A stretch of DNA of 64,000 bases from Viridothelium virens (lineage: Eukaryota > Ascomycota > Dothideomycetes > Trypetheliales > Trypetheliaceae). Location: NCBI GenBank assembly GCA_010094025.1, contig ML991772.1, forward strand, positions 124,001 through 188,000, in the 5' to 3' direction. Positions 1-10,963 of this stretch are shown here, piece after piece; position 1 is the stretch's first letter, and every line of letters begins with the position of its first letter. The notes beneath the pieces are model-generated. The model saw only the letters and a list, made by a program, of their open reading frames with translations. It had not been told where the DNA came from and searched no databases. Position numbers and translations under genes: made by a program.

Positions 1-654
1 AAAGAGGACCACAGATTCCATATTACTCCAAGAAAGGCCATCACTGTGAACGGGCGGTCGGTCAGTGTGGAGCAAAAAATCGAATGTGGAAAAGGTGTCA
101 CAGCTGTCTATTCAGGACTTTAGTGTGAGCCAGTTGTATCAATGCATTTACGGTGTTAAGTTACCAACTTAACAAATCATTACTCGATTTAACTCAACAA
201 TTGAGACGAATACTTTCAACTCATGAATATTTCTGAGCTTGATACATTTCATTAAGTCGCTCGCTTGCTGCAGCTCGATTAGAGCGAGATTCAATTTATT
301 TACATGGCTGTTCTCAGCCTTCCTCCCACTTGCCAGTGTATCTGAATCCTTCCAAGCGCCACGAACCGGTATTGTTGGTCGAATTGTGAAGTCTCCAAAA
401 CGCAAAATTCTCAACGCCGCCCTAATGCCGCATATCTTCCTGACGACATAGAAGAAAGTCGGAAAGGATAGAGGTATAGCACCGTTCCCATGCGTCGCTA
501 GAATATTCCGACTTGGATCCAGATCCTGCTGTCTTTCCAATGACAGTCGGATACGATCGTACCTCGACTTGGGTGTTCGTCCACCCTTTGATTCATACGG
601 AATCATCAAACTTTTCCACATCAATGTTGGTCAATCGATACCTCGTCTCCTGTC
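1..654. other. Gene-free left edge
   Basis: No recognisable gene. The stretch lies downstream of the Fig1 gene. A reading frame of about 150 codons on the minus strand (stop at 169) has no recognisable domain and is more likely the Fig1 3' flank than a gene. Confidence 0.5.
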
Positions 655-1662
655 CTATTCATCCGCCAACTTATCCAGCAATCTGATACTCAATATCATC
701 ACCAACAATCCAATTGTCACCACCACCAGTAAACCGAATCCAAACCACCCCAATACCATCGCGCTTGTTCCGACTCCACTTTTGACACTCCCATTCCCTA
801 AGTCTTGTGCGACTTGTGATGCTGCCACGGATGCCGTGTGCTGCCATAATACGCTGACGAGCACAAAGACGGATGAGATGAAAATGAGGGCAAGGGCAAT
901 TTGGGAAACGAATCGTGAAGGGAAAGGTTTGATGTCGACGTCAGAACCCGTGCGAGCGTCGGTCTCTTCGTGCCAACCGGGGAAGGTAGCAAGGAGAATG
1001 AAGCATACAAATGCGAGAATGATGGCGACGATGCTATAAAAATCCATGTTAGTCGTCGTTGCATATACAATGGGGTGCCTGAAATTTCTGTCGAAGTGGT
1101 GACATGTGGGTTGCGAACATCTGCGAGATGCTTTTGTCGAAATATTGGGCGTAACAAAGAGACTGAATACTCACAGCAGATAAGGAAACACGACATTGTC
1201 TTTGAACGTGTTTGCAACCCAAATCAAATTCAAGGGGTCCTGATCCACACTGATCTGCTCCGCCAGACTTGTTGCATTGTTGCTGCATAAGAAAGATCCT
1301 CCATCTGGATTGACACAAATGCCAAAGTATCCCACCCGCACTTCTAATTGAGCACCACCAACTATGTTAGCTATTGCCGCGGTAACACCGGGATCAACTT
1401 GTGTCGGATCGTATATAGGAGTATAATGCTGGTAGTATAAGGATATGAGGAAGATGCCGGGTATTAACGGTGATGATGATGAGCAGCCTGCCAGTAGTAA
1501 TGCTAGAGAATTTCCAAGTCAGCTAGGCGTATAAACAACAATTGTGGGAGTTCCCTTACACAGGAGTACTATGGCTATTGCAATGAGTATCATGAGCACA
1601 TGATGGTAGCCCAGGAATGGTATCAACCGTTGTATGCCAACGGCAAATCGCATAGGCGGCAT
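655..1662 (-). CDS. fig1: Fig1 domain membrane protein
   Basis: Fig1-family proteins are claudin-like plasma-membrane proteins that assist Ca2+ influx and membrane fusion during mating and, in filamentous fungi, sexual development. Exons read 1662-1560, 1502-1175 and 1033-655, joining in frame to 269 residues. Visible features: a first membrane helix around residues 14-35, a small Cys/Ser-rich loop, and the family signature G-Y-F-G-I-C-V at about 92-98. A second conserved Cys follows ten residues later, and three C-terminal hydrophobic segments are encoded by the last two exons. Both introns have good donors (GTAAGG, GTGAGT) and acceptors (CTCTAG, TTATAG). The ATG at 1662 is the first in frame; a second Met lies three codons later. 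The assignment rests on the signature and topology and is fairly firm; the precise role in this species is inferred from the family. Confidence 0.88.
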
Positions 1663-2523
1663 GGTGGCTTGTGTCTACCTCTTTCTCTCCCTTTGTCTAG
1701 ATCTCCCCGACGGCTCCCGAAGGGCCGGGAGATACCTTTGGAATGGAATGTAGTAGAACGAGCAGAATGCGATTCGAGGCGAGGAATGTGTTCAGTATTG
1801 TTGGCGTTGGAAGAATGCTCGTCGAAGACGGATGTTTTTCGACCTGTTCAGTCACAAGAATCTGGTCAGACACCGAAACTCGAAAGTTGCAATAGTTAGG
1901 TGTGGAAGAATGAAAAGTTTGTCTTAGCTCTCGAGAAAGAAAGCTCTCTGGCTCCTTGCACCTTAGGCTGGGTAATGTGTTACCGCAGAGTCAAAAACTC
2001 GGGTGGTTGAGGTGCATGGCTGGGGTGGCTGGATTCCCTGTAGGAGCGCGTATGACGTGGTTCGCCAAACAAATCCGCCCACCGGGCAACCATTAGTGGC
2101 CCCAGAGGGCTTAGCGCTTCGGGACTACCCGCTCCTCGGCATTCCTGGCTGAGCCGTTGGCCAGTCCAAGCTGCAAGGAACGAAAACACGGAGTGTGAAG
2201 GCATCAACTAAGAACTCACGGCACCTTCGAAGTACTGACTTTTGTGACTCGCCCGCACCTGATTTTCGTTTCAACATTTTTACATTGCAAGATCGAGTTG
2301 TTGCTCTTCGAGCAATGCACTCAATTCTCCAGATGGCGTATAATATTGATTCACAAAATCAAGAGGCAAATAAGCTTAAAATGAAATCATGGCTTCATTG
2401 GTATCACTAGGTTCAAAGTGTTACACCGTTAAGTGCATTTAATTCCATCAACCAGATAAGCCATCCTCCCAGGGCGCCATCATTTCAGTCCTTCCATTTG
2501 CATCGTAATGGTATCTTACACCC
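1663..2523. other. Intergenic: Fig1 upstream region
   Basis: No gene seen. Contains the presumed Fig1 promoter. A six-base-stem inverted repeat, CTCCCG (1714-1719) with CGGGAG (1726-1731), lies 50-70 bases upstream of the Fig1 start. Confidence 0.5.
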
Positions 2524-2913
2524 TTAGTCCTTGTTTCCCAAACCAAGAGCGTTCTTGGTCTTGTCAATAACGCTATCACCAGTGCCACCGTGGACCTTGT
2601 CGTCTTTCTCACGGCCTAGCTTATCGGCAGTTGACTGAGTAGTCGACTTGGATGAGTCGGACTGGAGCTCGCTACAAGAATAGTGAGCAAAATGGCATTC
2701 ACCAGACAAAGATCGGGGTATGGGAAGCTTACCGAGCGCCCTTGTCAGTCGTACTGGTGAAAGACTCCTTGAGCTTGTCGGTGGTAGACTTTGAGGAGTC
2801 AGGAGTGACGTGCTCCTTGGCCTCTGTTTGAGAAGAATTAGAATCTTACGAAGCTAAATGGTGGGAATGAGAAGCCTACTGTCGGAAAAGTCCTTGCGTC
2901 CAGATTCAGCCAT
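2524..2913 (-). CDS. Hsp12/WH11-family small stress protein
   Basis: Hsp12-type proteins are small, disordered, hydrophilic proteins that associate with membranes under heat, osmotic and stationary-phase stress. Two short introns are removed: donor GTAGGC after the Asp-11 codon, and donor GTAAGC in an Arg codon. The product is 90 residues beginning MAESGRKDFSDKAKEHVTPD. The family marks are the N-terminal GRKDFS block, the repeated TPDSSKSTTDKLKE-like segments, and the C-terminal KVHGGTGDSVIDKTK block. Family members are usually 80-110 residues, so this is full length. It has no Cys or Trp and is rich in K, D, S and T, as expected. Upstream, two TACGTCA sites and one AGGGG box fit stress control (separate entry). 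Confidence 0.9.
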
Positions 2914-3017
2914 GATTGATGATAGAGTTTATCGATTTGAAAGATAAGATTTTGCGTTGGTGTTTGATGGTAATGTGGTATAGGATTTCAGATGTCGATG
3001 TTGGAAAATGGAGAATG

Positions 3018-3088
3018 AGGGGAATGGGAGATTGGCATGCAAGGTCCTATTTGTACTGCAGGTAAGGCATGTACGTCAGGGTACGTCA
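3018..3088. promoter_or_regulatory. Putative STRE and paired CRE-like sites of the Hsp12 gene
   Basis: AGGGG at 3018-3022 matches the stress response element bound by Msn2/4-type zinc fingers. TACGTCA occurs twice, at 3072-3078 and 3082-3088, ten bases apart, matching the core bound by Atf1/CREB-type bZIP proteins downstream of the Hog1/Sty1 MAP kinase. They sit about 105-175 bases upstream of the start of the divergently read Hsp12 gene (start at 2913, minus strand). The motifs are seen directly; their function is inferred from Hsp12 regulation in other fungi. Confidence 0.4.
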
Positions 3089-3491
3089 TAGGTCACACTC
3101 TTCAAGCCTGAAGGGTGACAGGAGCAGCCGAGGGCCTCCAGCGGGTATTCAAGGCATGAGCCACACAGCTAACGCCATTCCCTCTAAAACGGTCTGTCGT
3201 CATTGGAGCGGTGCTTTGCAGGTGCTCGTAATCGCTCGCCACGCGGGGCAGAGATCGAGATTCATGCCCAACTCCCACGTCACGGCGTCTCACGGTGTCA
3301 CAAGCAGGTTTTGGAATTGCATCCAGACCGGTCTCACGGTTTATGGGTCAAGCTACATAATGTTGTGATCCGATTTGCGAAGACTGCATTAATCTTCCCC
3401 CTTCATAAGGCATATGCACTTTATGTTTACTTTCTCATCTACCACATGATGCCCAATATGAACACTTGAAGCTTTAGTCTTGCAAGCTACT
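3089..3491. other. Intergenic
   Basis: Between the Hsp12 promoter and the 3' end of the NIF3-like gene. Reading frames here are short and show no recognisable domain. Confidence 0.45.
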
Positions 3492-3848
3492 CTAGAAATC
3501 CTCGATAGTGTAGACCTCGTAAGCGGGCACCTCGTACGGATGAGATTTCCTCAGCGCCTCCACTGCCGCTTTCACGGTCTCCTTTCCAACACAAAGGACT
3601 TCGCACCTGACCTCCTCAACTTCCTCAACTTCGCCAACCTTACCAATCGCTGGGTTTGCACCGTCGCCAGGTCTGAACTGACCTGTACCAGGAGCGCTTG
3701 TCCACATTGTTTCGGTGTAGACAGCCTCAGGATTAGAATTTGAAGAAGATGGTGGATATCGTCCTGCGCCCGCATCGAAGATTGCCTTCTTGATATCGGG
3801 AAGAGGTGCAGGTGGAGTGAAGAAGACTAGTTTGTAGCGTTGCAACAT
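3492..3848 (-). CDS. NIF3/YqfO C-terminal-domain-like protein
   Basis: The 118-residue product begins MLQRYKLVFFTPPAPL and matches the small alpha-beta barrel domain found inserted in NIF3/YqfO proteins and as a stand-alone fungal protein. Family-like blocks are the VFFTPP start, the AIFDAGAGRY block, the MWTSAPGTGQF loop and the C-terminal SHPYEVPAYEVY strand. It lacks the dinuclear-metal NIF3 core. A GEVEEVEEV run marks the strand before the last helix. The frame stays open upstream, and an ATG at 3977 would add 43 residues that are rich in R, S and L and poor in acids, resembling a mitochondrial presequence. The shorter start is chosen because it matches the usual length of about 115-120 residues. 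The biochemical role is unknown. Confidence 0.75.
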   Translation of the reverse strand: MLQRYKLVFFTPPAPLPDIKKAIFDAGAGRYPPSSSNSNPEAVYTETMWTSAPGTGQFRPGDGANPAIGKVGEVEEVEEVRCEVLCVGKETVKAAVEALRKSHPYEVPAYEVYTIEDF

Positions 3849-4523
3849 GACGGTGGTTGACAATGGGTTTCTGAAGGTTTTGGACAAGTGAAGTCTTGAG
3901 TTCGCTCGTCTCAAGTATGCAAGATAAGTTGATTGCAATGAGAGCTGTAGATTAGGGAATGTCGCGAAGCGATACATAGAACGAGATGGTATGGTGTTGT
4001 ATGATTTGGGCAATTAGGAGCCTGCTAGCCCCGCTCGTCGTAATGCAGTACTTCTGTGTTCAGGGACACCGGTTCCAGGGATTAGTAAATAAGATGAGGA
4101 TTCAGTGGTCAGGACTGTTTCGACGAGATTATTCGATGGTGTCGAATATCAGTCTTCACAGATGCCAAGTTCTATGTCTGTTCTCTTTTCTAACCATTTA
4201 CCCAGGAATATAGGTTAGGCACACGTTGGTAAAGTCACACATGGAATGGATAAATCTGGAGCGTGACTGGGACCTTGCGATTTGTCAAATTGATAATCTA
4301 CGAGCTGACCGAGGGGGTATATCATTTTAACAACAAATCAGTACGCTTGCGCCTGGAGCCATGTGTATATTCAATAAGATCTAATACCCCTTTCGAGCCC
4401 AGATCGGAAGGCCCGAAATTGATTTAATGGTCGGCTTAGGAAGAGGTTCTCCAAAAGCACCTCGCGATTGCTGCCATTTATGAGGAGGCCGTTTTCACGT
4501 ATCATTGAGAAGCGCGTCAAGGA
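3849..4523. other. Intergenic
   Basis: Upstream of the NIF3-like gene and downstream of hymA. The first 130 bases may be coding if the alternative start at 3977 is used. Otherwise I see nothing. Confidence 0.45.
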
Positions 4524-5903
4524 CTATGCTGCACCATTCTTACTGGCCTGGGGAACGTCCGAGGGTGGGCCTAATTGATCTATGCTCTTAACCAAATACG
4601 TTTTTTCGTCATTGAACTGATCATCCTCCTTCCGGTCATGGAGGAAGTTCGGCAGAAACCGCAGGATACGGTCCTTGTTGTTGTAAAGGATCCTATGCAC
4701 AGCAGCTGACTTGTTTGGATTTGCAACAAAAACCTGTCAGTCGTTTAGCGTCGCGAGATTGAGTATATTCAGTATATGAGATCACCGACTTTAAAAATGT
4801 GGAAACCTTCATAGCTGACCATTTTCCGGTCATCTCGTAGCAAATTCATGCATAGCTTGAGATTGTCACCAGAATCTACGTAAGCGCACATGATCGAGTA
4901 ATTGGCTCGATCCAGGAGCAGCTCGCCAAGAAGCTTGATGGACTGGCGTTTCGTCACGTAGCTGTCTGACTGGACTAGAACAGCATTGTATTTCTGAAAG
5001 AAAAGGTCAAAGTTGGTTTGGATGAACATGGCGATGATTTCTTTGTTCCGAGTAAGTATCTCCTACATTAACGTCAGCTTTTCTGGTCCCAATATCCAGC
5101 CTGAATTTGCCGGCAAACCCTGAAGGTGTTGAAAGCATCGGCACTAAGCTCGAATGCACCCTTGTCTATCCAGTAAAAGAATTTCCAGAAAACACCTTTG
5201 CCGGATGCCGGAGTAGAAGGGTCAATGTTTGACAAGTCCAGTGTCTGATCAGGCTCGTGGTAGAGTATTATTGCCGCCACAGCATCCCGCTTGAGAGCTT
5301 CCCTAAGCACACCTCCACACGCCATGAAACTTTCTCGCCGATCATACCCATGGCACAGGGCCAGTATTATCTCTGGTTTTCGATAACAGATGTGTGACAA
5401 AGCAACGGGTTCCGTGGAGGTAGAGCCCGGAGCCTGGTATCGAAAGATGTTCGAGATGATGACCTGGGTGTCTTTTCGCGACTCGAATGGAAGTTTGTGC
5501 AGGTTCGTGACTAGGAGATGCAAAAGGTCATCTTGTATCAGGTACGTCACAAGGTGCTGAACTTGATCTGGATTGACTTCGGCCTCTGAGGAGAGTCAGC
5601 ACCTAGCCACTGCGAATCTTGCATGGTCTGAACTTCAGGCCTCATCTTTTCCATATATAGAAATACGTACCTGGTGTGCCTTGGAGCGTGATTTTCATCT
5701 GAGTGAGGTTTCGAGCAATCTCCTCTTCTGCCTTGAAACGAATTAAAAACCATTTCCGACTAATTATGAAGACCCAAGTGGGATTCTTGACCTACTTTTG
5801 GTGACGCCTTGTCTTCCGAGTCCAGCTTCTGCATCAGCTCGCTTGTAGTTTTGACAAGGTCCACCCCACTCTTTTGTTTATTGCGGGCGAAGAGAAAGGC
5901 CAT
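4524..5903 (-). CDS. hymA: HymA / Mo25-like scaffold protein
   Basis: Mo25/HymA is the armadillo-like scaffold of the Ste20/NDR (MOR/RAM) kinase network controlling polarity, septation and, in Aspergillus, conidiophore development. Exons 5903-5796, 5731-5671, 5585-5119, 5062-4790 and 4733-4524 give about 372 residues, normal for fungal HymA. Diagnostic blocks: N-terminal MAFLFARNKQKSGVDLV, then KLPFESRKDTQVI, NGYDRRES-like HGYDRRESFM, VFWKFFYWIDKGAFE, SYVTKRQSIKLLGELLLDRANY and LLRDDRKMVSYEGFHIFKVF. The fourth intron uses a weak donor (GTCGGT), but conserved protein on both sides requires it. The gene is divergent from sro7, with 358 bases between start codons. Confidence 0.95.
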
Positions 5904-6261
5904 GATGACAACGATGGGATCCGGAGTAGTAGGAAACTCGTCCTTGAGCAAATGGCCATGCGAATTAAGTTATCTGGCGATTCGATATCACTCTCCCTGA
6001 GGGAATTTAAGGTTGTATGTCACCGGGATTCTGTCGAATTGGTGCGACGGGCAACGACATGCATACGCCTGCGCCACAGAGAGCACGGAGAATACAGCGG
6101 AGGGGCCACCTCCACTGCCACCTGCGGCGGAGCGAACACCGTGACCGGTCCCTGACGGGAAATGCCTGTTGGTTTGGGTATTATTCATCGCGTTTCAGAC
6201 TCCTCCTTCTGTCTGCCGGACCCTATCTCGCAGCTTCAAATGAGCCGAAAAACGGAGCAAG
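5904..6261. promoter_or_regulatory. Divergent hymA/sro7 intergenic region
   Basis: The 358 bases separate two start codons pointing away from each other and must hold both core promoters. Contains a GC-rich patch (about 6100-6140). No specific factor site can be named. Confidence 0.5.
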
Positions 6262-9200
6262 ATGACGCATCTTCTGCGGGGAAAGCAGGCCGGCATTCAA
6301 GGCGATTTCTCCGCTGGCCTTGCGTCGGATCTGTTTGCCATCGACGAGGTAAGAACAACGAACATTGGATTTTTTGAAAAGCTATGGCTTTGATCTGACA
6401 ACTCCAAAAGATCACCCGTTATGGCATCAACTCTCAAATCTCGCAAATCGCGTATGATCCTGTTCAGTCGCTTTTGGCTGTGGGAACGAACGACACCAAG
6501 TTTGGCCATGGTCAAATCTACGTCTTTGGACAGAAGCGAGTTTCTGTCACCTTCCAGATTCCTGGCAAAGCATCTGTCAAATTTCTGAGGTTCTGTTCAG
6601 ACCGTATCATTTGCCTTGATTCCAAAAACAACCTATCTATGTATTCTCTCGAGTCGAAGAAGCTCATCAACGAATATTCTCCTCCTGCAGCGGTAACCGC
6701 CGTTGAGACGGATTCTTCGCTAGACTATGCTTTGATTGGTACTGCAAGTGGTGAGTCGTAGATTGGTCGGACATTCTTGTTCCTTGGGCTAAATCACAGC
6801 TCATCATCTAAGGCGAGGTCATTGCATACGACATGGACCGCGAGGCCATGGCACCCTTCAGATTGCCCCATTTTTGGAAGGAGCAGAATCCCCGAGCAAT
6901 GGCAACACCTATAGTATCGCTACAGTTGCATCCTCGAGACGTTGGCACATTACTTATAGGGTACTCCGAAGGCGCCGTCATCTATTCTTTCAAGCAAAAT
7001 AAGGCAACGAAATTTCTCCACTATCGACTCACTCCCGGTGCGCCAGGAGGAGATCTCGATCCTGCGGTCTGGAAAATGGACCGAAGTCCAAAGCTCACGC
7101 AAGCTCTATGGCACCCCACTGGTACGTTTGTCTTGACGGGTCACGAGGATTCTTCACTGGTGTTTTGGGATCCAACCCAGGCACGCATTGTCATGGCAAG
7201 AACGTTGCAAGACACCAAGATCGATCAGCCTGGAGCGGTGACGAGTATCCAATCAGCACAGAATGGGAAAGGTACAATGGCTGTAAAAGAGCCTCTGTTC
7301 AAAATTGCTTGGTGCGCCAACAAAGATCCGGATGATACGGGCATCCTCGTCGCAGGAGGTGCTCCTACGAACCTTCCAACCAAAGGACTGACATTCTTTG
7401 AGCTTGGGCGAACTCCTGTCTATGCTACATCATCATGGCAACTAATTTCTGACCATTTTGAGAACCCCAAGCGCCAAAGAGTCTTACCTACCCCGCCAAA
7501 TGTTAGTGTGGTCAACTTTTGTCTTATCCCAAGGACATCCCCTCACTTCGCTGGAGCACAAGATCCCATAGCTGCACTGGCCCTCCTCTCATCTGGCGAG
7601 TTAATCACATTAAGCTTTCCGAGCGGTCTTCCGATAACCCCAACGAACCAGTTACATGTTTCCCTGACCTTCGTCCATCCCTTTGTCAACCATGTAGCTC
7701 TCAGCTCCGTGGAACGGACAAGGTGGCTGGGAATGACTGAGAAGCGCGCGCATGGTCCCCCAATCTTAAGTGGTGGTGCCGAGGGGCCCAGTCCGTTAAG
7801 GCGATTTGAAACAAGAAGTGTCGTTCAGACAGCTCACGTTGATGGCACTGTACGGCTTTGGGACTGTGGACATGGCGATGAGGTTGAGAATTCAAGCCTT
7901 CTCCAAGCTGATGTAGCCCGAGCCGTCGGAAGGTTTGATCATATCGAGGTTGCTCAGACGTCCCTGGCAGGTGGAAGTGGTGAGCTAGCCTGTGGTCTTC
8001 GCAGTGGTGAGGTTATAGTCTTCCGCTGGAGTCATAACAGACACGCTGGACAGGAGCCACCTTCTCCAAAGCCTAACAATCCCAATGGATTGACCGATGT
8101 TTCGGACAGAATGGACCCAAGTCTCTCGGATGGTTTATTTCCTTTCACACTTCTAGACCAGCACGATGGTCACGTCACAGCATTGAAGCTGAGTGACGTT
8201 GGCTTCCTTGCTGCTGGTTTCGAAGGTGGTAGCCTCGCCATTGTCGACCTGCGTGGCCCAGCATTGATCTACAATTCCAGTGTAGCCGATTTTGTGAGGC
8301 AGGAGAAGAAAGGTGCATTCCGGAGAAATAGCCAACAAGGTTCACCTAAGCCCGACTGGTCGACGACTTTAGAGTTCAGCGTAATGACACTCGACGGCGA
8401 TGATTACTCGAGTATCTGCCTTCACGTCGGCACGAACCAAGGCCATGTGGCTACATTCCGCATCCTGCCAGATCCCAGCGGTCGCTACACCGTCCAGTTT
8501 GCGGGGTCTATAAACCTTGAATCTCCTGTCATCCACATCGCTCCCCTCAATGCTGACAACGGTACGCACGCCTACGCCTACCAATCCACTGTCTCGCAAC
8601 TCCGGAGTGGCCTCAAAGTCCCCGGCTTCCTCCTCGCTGTTGCCCAACTCTCCGTCCGCATCTTCAAACCCGCTACCAACAAGGGCGCCCACCGGACCTG
8701 GGACGATGCCCTCTGCGACCGCGCCGCCGTTGTCCGCTACGAAGGCGCCACAGGCGGCCACGCCCTCGTCGGCCTCTTTGGCACGGGTCAGGCCCGCGCC
8801 TTCTCCATCCCAGGCCTCCGCGATCTCGGCGCCGCACCCATCAGCCCCATCCTAGACCCTCGCCGCCTAGGCGACGCCTGCATCGCGCCGAACGGGGAAA
8901 TCCTCGGCTGGACGGGCCCCTCCGAGCTCGCGCTACTGACGGTGTGGGGCGTAGGCGGGGGCACGGGCGCGGGCAAGACTCCGGCTCCGCCGCCATCCTT
9001 ATCATCCGCCCCGCTTTCGTCGTCGGTGTCGCCTGTGCTACCCCGGAAAGAACCCACCTCTACCACCATAACAACAAGCGAGGATACATTGCTGAACCCG
9101 GAACTATTGATTGCTCCCCGGCCCACCATTTCCAACATGCAGTGGATCGCGGGGACGCAGTATATCACGCCGGCCGACATGGATGTCTTGATTGGGGGCC

Positions 9201-9594
9201 CGGAGCGGCCGCCGTCGCGGCGCATGGTTGCGCAGGCGCGCGCGGACGAGCAGCAGCGACGGGCGGCTGGACGGGCAGGGGCATCGTCGTCGTCGGCCTC
9301 GGCGGCGGCAGGGGCGCGAGCGGAAGCGGTGGGGCAGCAGGATGAGGGGTATTGGGCGTACATGCAGAGGCAAATTAATGAGCGGACCGAGAAGTTGGGG
9401 ATTATGGGGGATTCGATGGATAAGTTGGAAACAAATAGTGCGGGGTGGGCGGACGACGTGGGGAAGTTTGTGAATCGCCAGAAAAGGAATCTGGTTATGG
9501 GAGGTAAGTTGTTTTTTTACTATTGTATCTCCGAAAGCTGTGAGCGTACGCTGATACTTGTGTACTAGCTATGAAGTCTAAATTTGGACTCTGA
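6262..9594 (+). CDS. sro7: Sro7/Lgl-family WD40 exocytosis protein
   Basis: Lgl/tomosyn/Sro7 proteins bind the plasma-membrane t-SNARE Sec9 and the Rab Sec4 to control docking of secretory vesicles. Exons 6262-6348, 6411-6750, 6813-9503 and 9569-9594 join to 1047 residues. The start MTHLLRGKQAGIQGDFSAGL and the following YDPVQSLLAVGTNDTKFG are hallmark N-terminal Lgl sequence. The long third exon carries degenerate WD40 repeats (for example GTFVLTGHEDSSLVFWDP and TAHVDGTVRLWD) followed by the Lgl C-terminal region. The tail near residues 960-1040 (IDWMQRQ-like YWAYMQRQINERTEKLG, then DKLETNSAGWAD) resembles the v-SNARE-like helix of tomosyn/Sro7. The last exon encodes only AMKSKFGL. A low-complexity Ala/Ser stretch lies just before the SNARE-like part, and codons there are strongly GC-rich. 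Confidence 0.95.
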
Positions 9595-10000
9595 GGGCGG
9601 CGGCCTATGAATTTCATGGCAGGAGTTCGAGGATCAATATCAACCGGCGTCCCACTTGAAATCAATGACCACTTTCTGAAACTGGTGATTGTTTCAAATG
9701 CCCATGAATCTTTTAACAGCATCTGTGTTGGGAATGAGAATATGATGCAAAGTTTTGACGTCGATCCATATGATTTCAATTTCAATGGTATCACCCCACA
9801 TATGTTCATTGTGATCAGTTAAAACGGTGCTGTAGTCCCACGACCTCCCCAAAGGCTATAACTTCTCAGTAAAACCTCGCAACGCTGTTGCAATTTGGGC
9901 AAACAGCTAGGCGTGGTTTAACAACAAACGACGACCGCTGGCTATTCTTCCCTTCCCTTAGTGAACTATCTCCGCTTTCGAGCTGCTGCGTTGGAAGCAC
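9595..10000. other. Intergenic between convergent genes
   Basis: The sro7 gene and the methyltransferase gene converge here. A short open frame (9607-9822) has no recognisable domain. Confidence 0.5.
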
Positions 10001-10963
10001 TTACTCCGCCGGCGGATCGGTCAATGGTACGTATCGTACCGCCATAACCTTGTCTCTTGTCACTGACCCGTCCTCGTGCTTATCAATCACATAGATATGC
10101 TGCTGATAATTTTCCTCCACAGGCACAAACAATCTACGGGAAGTCAGTCAGCCACTCCTCCATTGCAGAGACATCAACAAGCGTCATCGCCCCTAATACG
10201 CATCCGCCTCTGCAGTCCATCCCCTAGGAATGAGGAAAGACAGTTCACTCACCTCCCCGGTGCCTTCAATTGATCCACTAGCTCCTCATGATGCTTCGCC
10301 GCTGCCGCACCCACATGAATTGCATCGTACGGCGCCCCTTCCCGCCATCCTTTCCTCCCATCCCCCTTCACAAACCGCACCCTCCCGCTCTCCAGCATGC
10401 CCCTCCCATCCTCACTCTTCGCCATATTCGTTCGAGCCAGATCCACTAGCTCTTGGATGTGGTCAATCCCGATCACAGTGCCAGCGCCGCCCGTCGGGCT
10501 CGTTGGATCTTGCTGCTGCTGCGTCGCTGTGGCCGGGTCGATGATGTGGGCGAGTACAGCGGTGAGGTAGCCGGACCCGGATCCGATGTCCAGCACGCGA
10601 GTTGAGGAGGAGGGTTTGAGGAAGGGGAGAAGAGTCTCGGAGGCGGAGGCGTGCATATGCGGGGCGGAGATCGTAGCGGAGTGGCCGATGGATTGAGGTG
10701 AGTCGGCGTAGGGGTGGTAGGGGGAGTAGTGGGCGCGGTCGACCTGGCAGCGGATTATCGCTTAGTTTTTCCCGTCTGAGCCAATTAAGACCGGGTAGAG
10801 AGGGGTTTGGCTGGGTTCGGGAAGTTGAATTGCAGGAGGGCCAGGGAGGCGGGGGACATACAGCCAACATGGCGTTCTTTACACGGTCGGAGTTGATGAG
10901 CCCATTGTGAGCGAGGTTTTCCACAAGTGCTTCGTTGGACGGGCCACCGCTAAACCAGGCCAT
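10001..10963 (-). CDS. Protein-L-isoaspartate O-methyltransferase
   Basis: PCMT uses S-adenosylmethionine to methylate abnormal L-isoaspartyl residues, starting repair of aged proteins. The N terminus MAWFSGGPSNEALVENLAHNGLI is the standard start of the family. The first intron has donor GTATGT, and the next exon opens VDRAHYSPYHPYADSPQSIG. SAM motif I is VLDIGSGSGYLT, followed by GIDHI and the DGRKGW...YDAIHVGAAA block. The last exon, after a GTGAGT intron, ends LFVPVEENYQQHIYVIDK and KVMAVRYVPLTD, again typical. The frame is open upstream of the ATG and encodes a hydrophobic segment, but no in-frame ATG precedes 10963, so the conserved start is used. Confidence 0.93.

Noticed and set aside
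169-621. 150-codon minus-strand open frame downstream of Fig1
   Set aside because: No recognisable domain, low-complexity-free but unpatterned sequence, and it begins 34 bases after the Fig1 stop; more likely 3' flank.
8788-9363. Minus-strand open frames opposite sro7
   Set aside because: They lie opposite well-conserved Lgl coding sequence and reflect GC-rich codon bias.
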